Part shown: in pieces, positions 62,493 through 64,000 of the stretch
Position numbering within the stretch: the stretch's first letter is position 1
Layout: each line of letters opens with the position of its first letter
Source of the DNA: Salipaludibacillus keqinensis
Lineage (GTDB): Bacteria; Bacillota; Bacilli; Bacillales; Salisediminibacteriaceae
DNA: 64,000 nt
Assembly (NCBI RefSeq): GCF_003226325.1
Contig: NZ_PDOD01000002.1
Location: forward strand, 558,001 to 622,000
Direction: 5' to 3'
Translations under genes and position numbers: made by a program
Notes under the pieces: generated by a model
What the model saw: the letters and a program-made list of their open reading frames with translations, nothing else
Database searches by the model: none
What the model was told of the DNA's origin: nothing

Positions 62493-63784
62493 AGTGATCC
62501 TTCACGAACTTTCATAAAATCTTTAATGGGTTCTTTGCTCCCTTCTGAAGAGAGCAGCAAGATATCTACTTCATCCCCCGAACGATAGCCCCTTGTCCCA
62601 CCTGGAACGGCCACAAGAGCATCCGTATAAGCTAGCGATGTGACAACTTGAGATTTATCCATACCAACAGGAGAGGCTACGATTCTCCCGTTGTCATATT
62701 CTACTTTACTCCGAATAAATCTTGTAAACGGATTGGGTTTAGGAAAGTCCGCAGTTAAACTTCCTTTCACTATTTGTAAATAAGGTTTTGGCGATTGAAG
62801 ATACGTTTTCATCCACGGTCTAACGTAAAGCTCAAACCCTACAAAACAAGCAGACGGATTTCCAGAAAGTCCGAATAGCAATTGCCCGTCTTTTTCAGCT
62901 ACTGTAGTTACACTCCCTGGCCTCATAGCGATTTTATTAAACAAGACATTTGCCCCTAGCTTCGTATAAATTTCCGGAAGAAAGTCAAAGTCTCCTACTG
63001 AAACTCCACCTGTGGTGATCAAAGCATCGACACTTGTTAATGATTCTGATACTGCCTCATAACAAAGATCGAAGTCATCGGCTAGTTTCCCGAAATACTT
63101 TGGCTCTCCGCCTGATTGACGAATTTGAGAGATAATCATGTACGCATTGCTATTGCGAATTTTCCCTGGTTGCAGCTCTTCATCTACGTCTAACAGCTCC
63201 GTTCCAGTAGCATAAATGCCGATGACCGGTTTTTTTGAAACAGGGACTTCGCTGTAGCCAAAGGTAGCTAGTACTGCAATCACACCAGCAGTTATTTTCG
63301 TTCCAGCTTCTACAACTACTTCCCCTTTCTTTGTTTCCTCTCCTTTTTTTGATACGTAATCACCGGACTCAAATGAACGCTTTATTTCGATATACGTTTG
63401 GTCACCTTCGTTTCGTTCCGTGGCCAGTTCGAACATGACGATCGCATCACAACTAGAAGGCATAATTGTCCCCGTCATCACTCGAACCGCTTGCCCCGCT
63501 TCTAAGGATGTACTCGAGACATGTCCTGCTCCGACTGTTTCAACTACTTGTAACTTCACTGGATTGTCACTCGTTGCCTTCTCCGTATCCTTGCTTCTGA
63601 CAGCGAACCCATCAAGAGGAGACCTATCGAAGGGTGGTATAGGATGATCAGCTACTATGTCTTCCGCTAAGTACCTTCCTTCTGCTTCTGCCAAATCTAT
63701 ATACTCTTTCTCACCTGTTTTTGTATAATTCATGACACGGGCGACCGCTTCACTTACTTTAATCGCTTCACGTTTTTCATACAT
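62489..63784 (-). CDS. moeA: Molybdopterin molybdenumtransferase MoeA
   Basis: A 431-residue enzyme that inserts molybdate into adenylylated molybdopterin. Landmarks are HPIPPFDRSPLDGFAVRS, AVRVMTGTIMPSSCDAIV, GTELLDV, ITTGGVSVGDFDFL and FGLSGNPSACFVGFELY. Full length. First of the four translationally coupled cofactor genes; the expected promoter upstream shows no Fnr box. Confidence 0.95.
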   Translation of the reverse strand: MYEKREAIKVSEAVARVMNYTKTGEKEYIDLAEAEGRYLAEDIVADHPIPPFDRSPLDGFAVRSKDTEKATSDNPVKLQVVETVGAGHVSSTSLEAGQAVRVMTGTIMPSSCDAIVMFELATERNEGDQTYIEIKRSFESGDYVSKKGEETKKGEVVVEAGTKITAGVIAVLATFGYSEVPVSKKPVIGIYATGTELLDVDEELQPGKIRNSNAYMIISQIRQSGGEPKYFGKLADDFDLCYEAVSESLTSVDALITTGGVSVGDFDFLPEIYTKLGANVLFNKIAMRPGSVTTVAEKDGQLLFGLSGNPSACFVGFELYVRPWMKTYLQSPKPYLQIVKGSLTADFPKPNPFTRFIRSKVEYDNGRIVASPVGMDKSQVVTSLAYTDALVAVPGGTRGYRSGDEVDILLLSSEGSKEPIKDFMKVREGSL

Positions 63785-63898
63785 CGTGTCATCACATCCT
63801 TTCCCATTGATCTTCTTCTAGTTTAACAATTCTTTGATTAAATTGTATGGAACAATTTCGAAACTTTTATGTATTTCAATTAGATCGATGAAAATTAT

Positions 63899-63982
63899 TC
63901 TAATTTCAGCATAGGATCTTGAAATTTGTGCATAGACTCTCTATTTTTCAGCATAGTCCCTTAGTTTTTGTGCATAGAAACG
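63899..63982. repeat. Degenerate array with 21-bp period (array E)
   Basis: Four exact 21-bp units (from 63899, 63920, 63941 and 63962) share TTTNNGCATAG; alternate units read TTTCAGCATAG and TTTGTGCATAG. The array may continue past the window edge. It lies upstream of moeA. Confidence 0.75.
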
Positions 63983-64000
63983 ATTTTAAGTCTCAGCGAC

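Overview
The window comes from a low-GC, endospore-forming member of the Bacillaceae. Gene content and order closely follow the Bacillus subtilis segment fabI-prpE-yjbO-nadF-relQ-yjbL-yjbK-cwlQ-yjbI-spxH-pepF-coiA-mecA-yjbE-spx-yjbC-trpS-yjbA-yjaZ-fabF-fabH-med-yjzC. Acidic proteins and the accessory content would suit a moderately halophilic genus such as Halobacillus or Pontibacillus, but that is inference. FapR-like operators precede both fabI and fabH, and a tryptophan T-box precedes trpS.

Layout. 0-1.8 kb: the end of an unidentified gene and two tandem family 2 glycosyltransferases. 1.9-20.9 kb: the conserved yjb block (fatty acid synthesis, alarmone and NAD metabolism, globin, the SpxH/MecA/Spx proteolysis circuit, competence protein CoiA, cardiolipin synthase), interrupted by a 52-bp repeat array at 9.9-10.4 kb. 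21.4-30.9 kb: an accessory sporulation island with six YheC/YheD-type ATP-grasp paralogues, one of which has lost its key ATP-site residues, plus small coat-like proteins; three promoters match the sigma-K pattern. 31-37.5 kb: an HD-domain protein, a cation exchanger under a yybP-ykoY (Mn2+) riboswitch, a thioredoxin-like protein, small membrane proteins, a 51-bp repeat array and a dicarboxylate symporter. 37.6-50.3 kb: trpS, yjbA, yjaZ, a first Fnr-type regulator, liaFSR, fabHF, med and yjzC. 50.3-63.8 kb: an anaerobic nitrate module.

The nitrate module is the most coherent functional unit. A seven-gene operon encodes a NarI/DsrM-like membrane subunit, a NasC-type molybdopterin nitrate reductase without an export signal, a four-cluster ferredoxin subunit, a Tat-exported Rieske protein, a small membrane protein and two different NarK-type transporters. 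It is followed by an Fnr gene and preceded by moeA-mobB-moaE-moaD for the cofactor. Fnr-type palindromes (TGTGA-N6-TCACA) sit exactly 41.5 bp upstream of predicted starts for the operon, for the ywiC-like gene and for a HesB-like gene. No narGHJI is present. This looks like a respiratory or membrane-coupled use of an assimilatory-type enzyme.

Several intergenic regions carry periodic repeats: two arrays of 51/52-bp hairpin units sharing a core although about 25 kb apart, and three unrelated arrays with a 21-bp period. None looks like CRISPR and none is convincingly coding.
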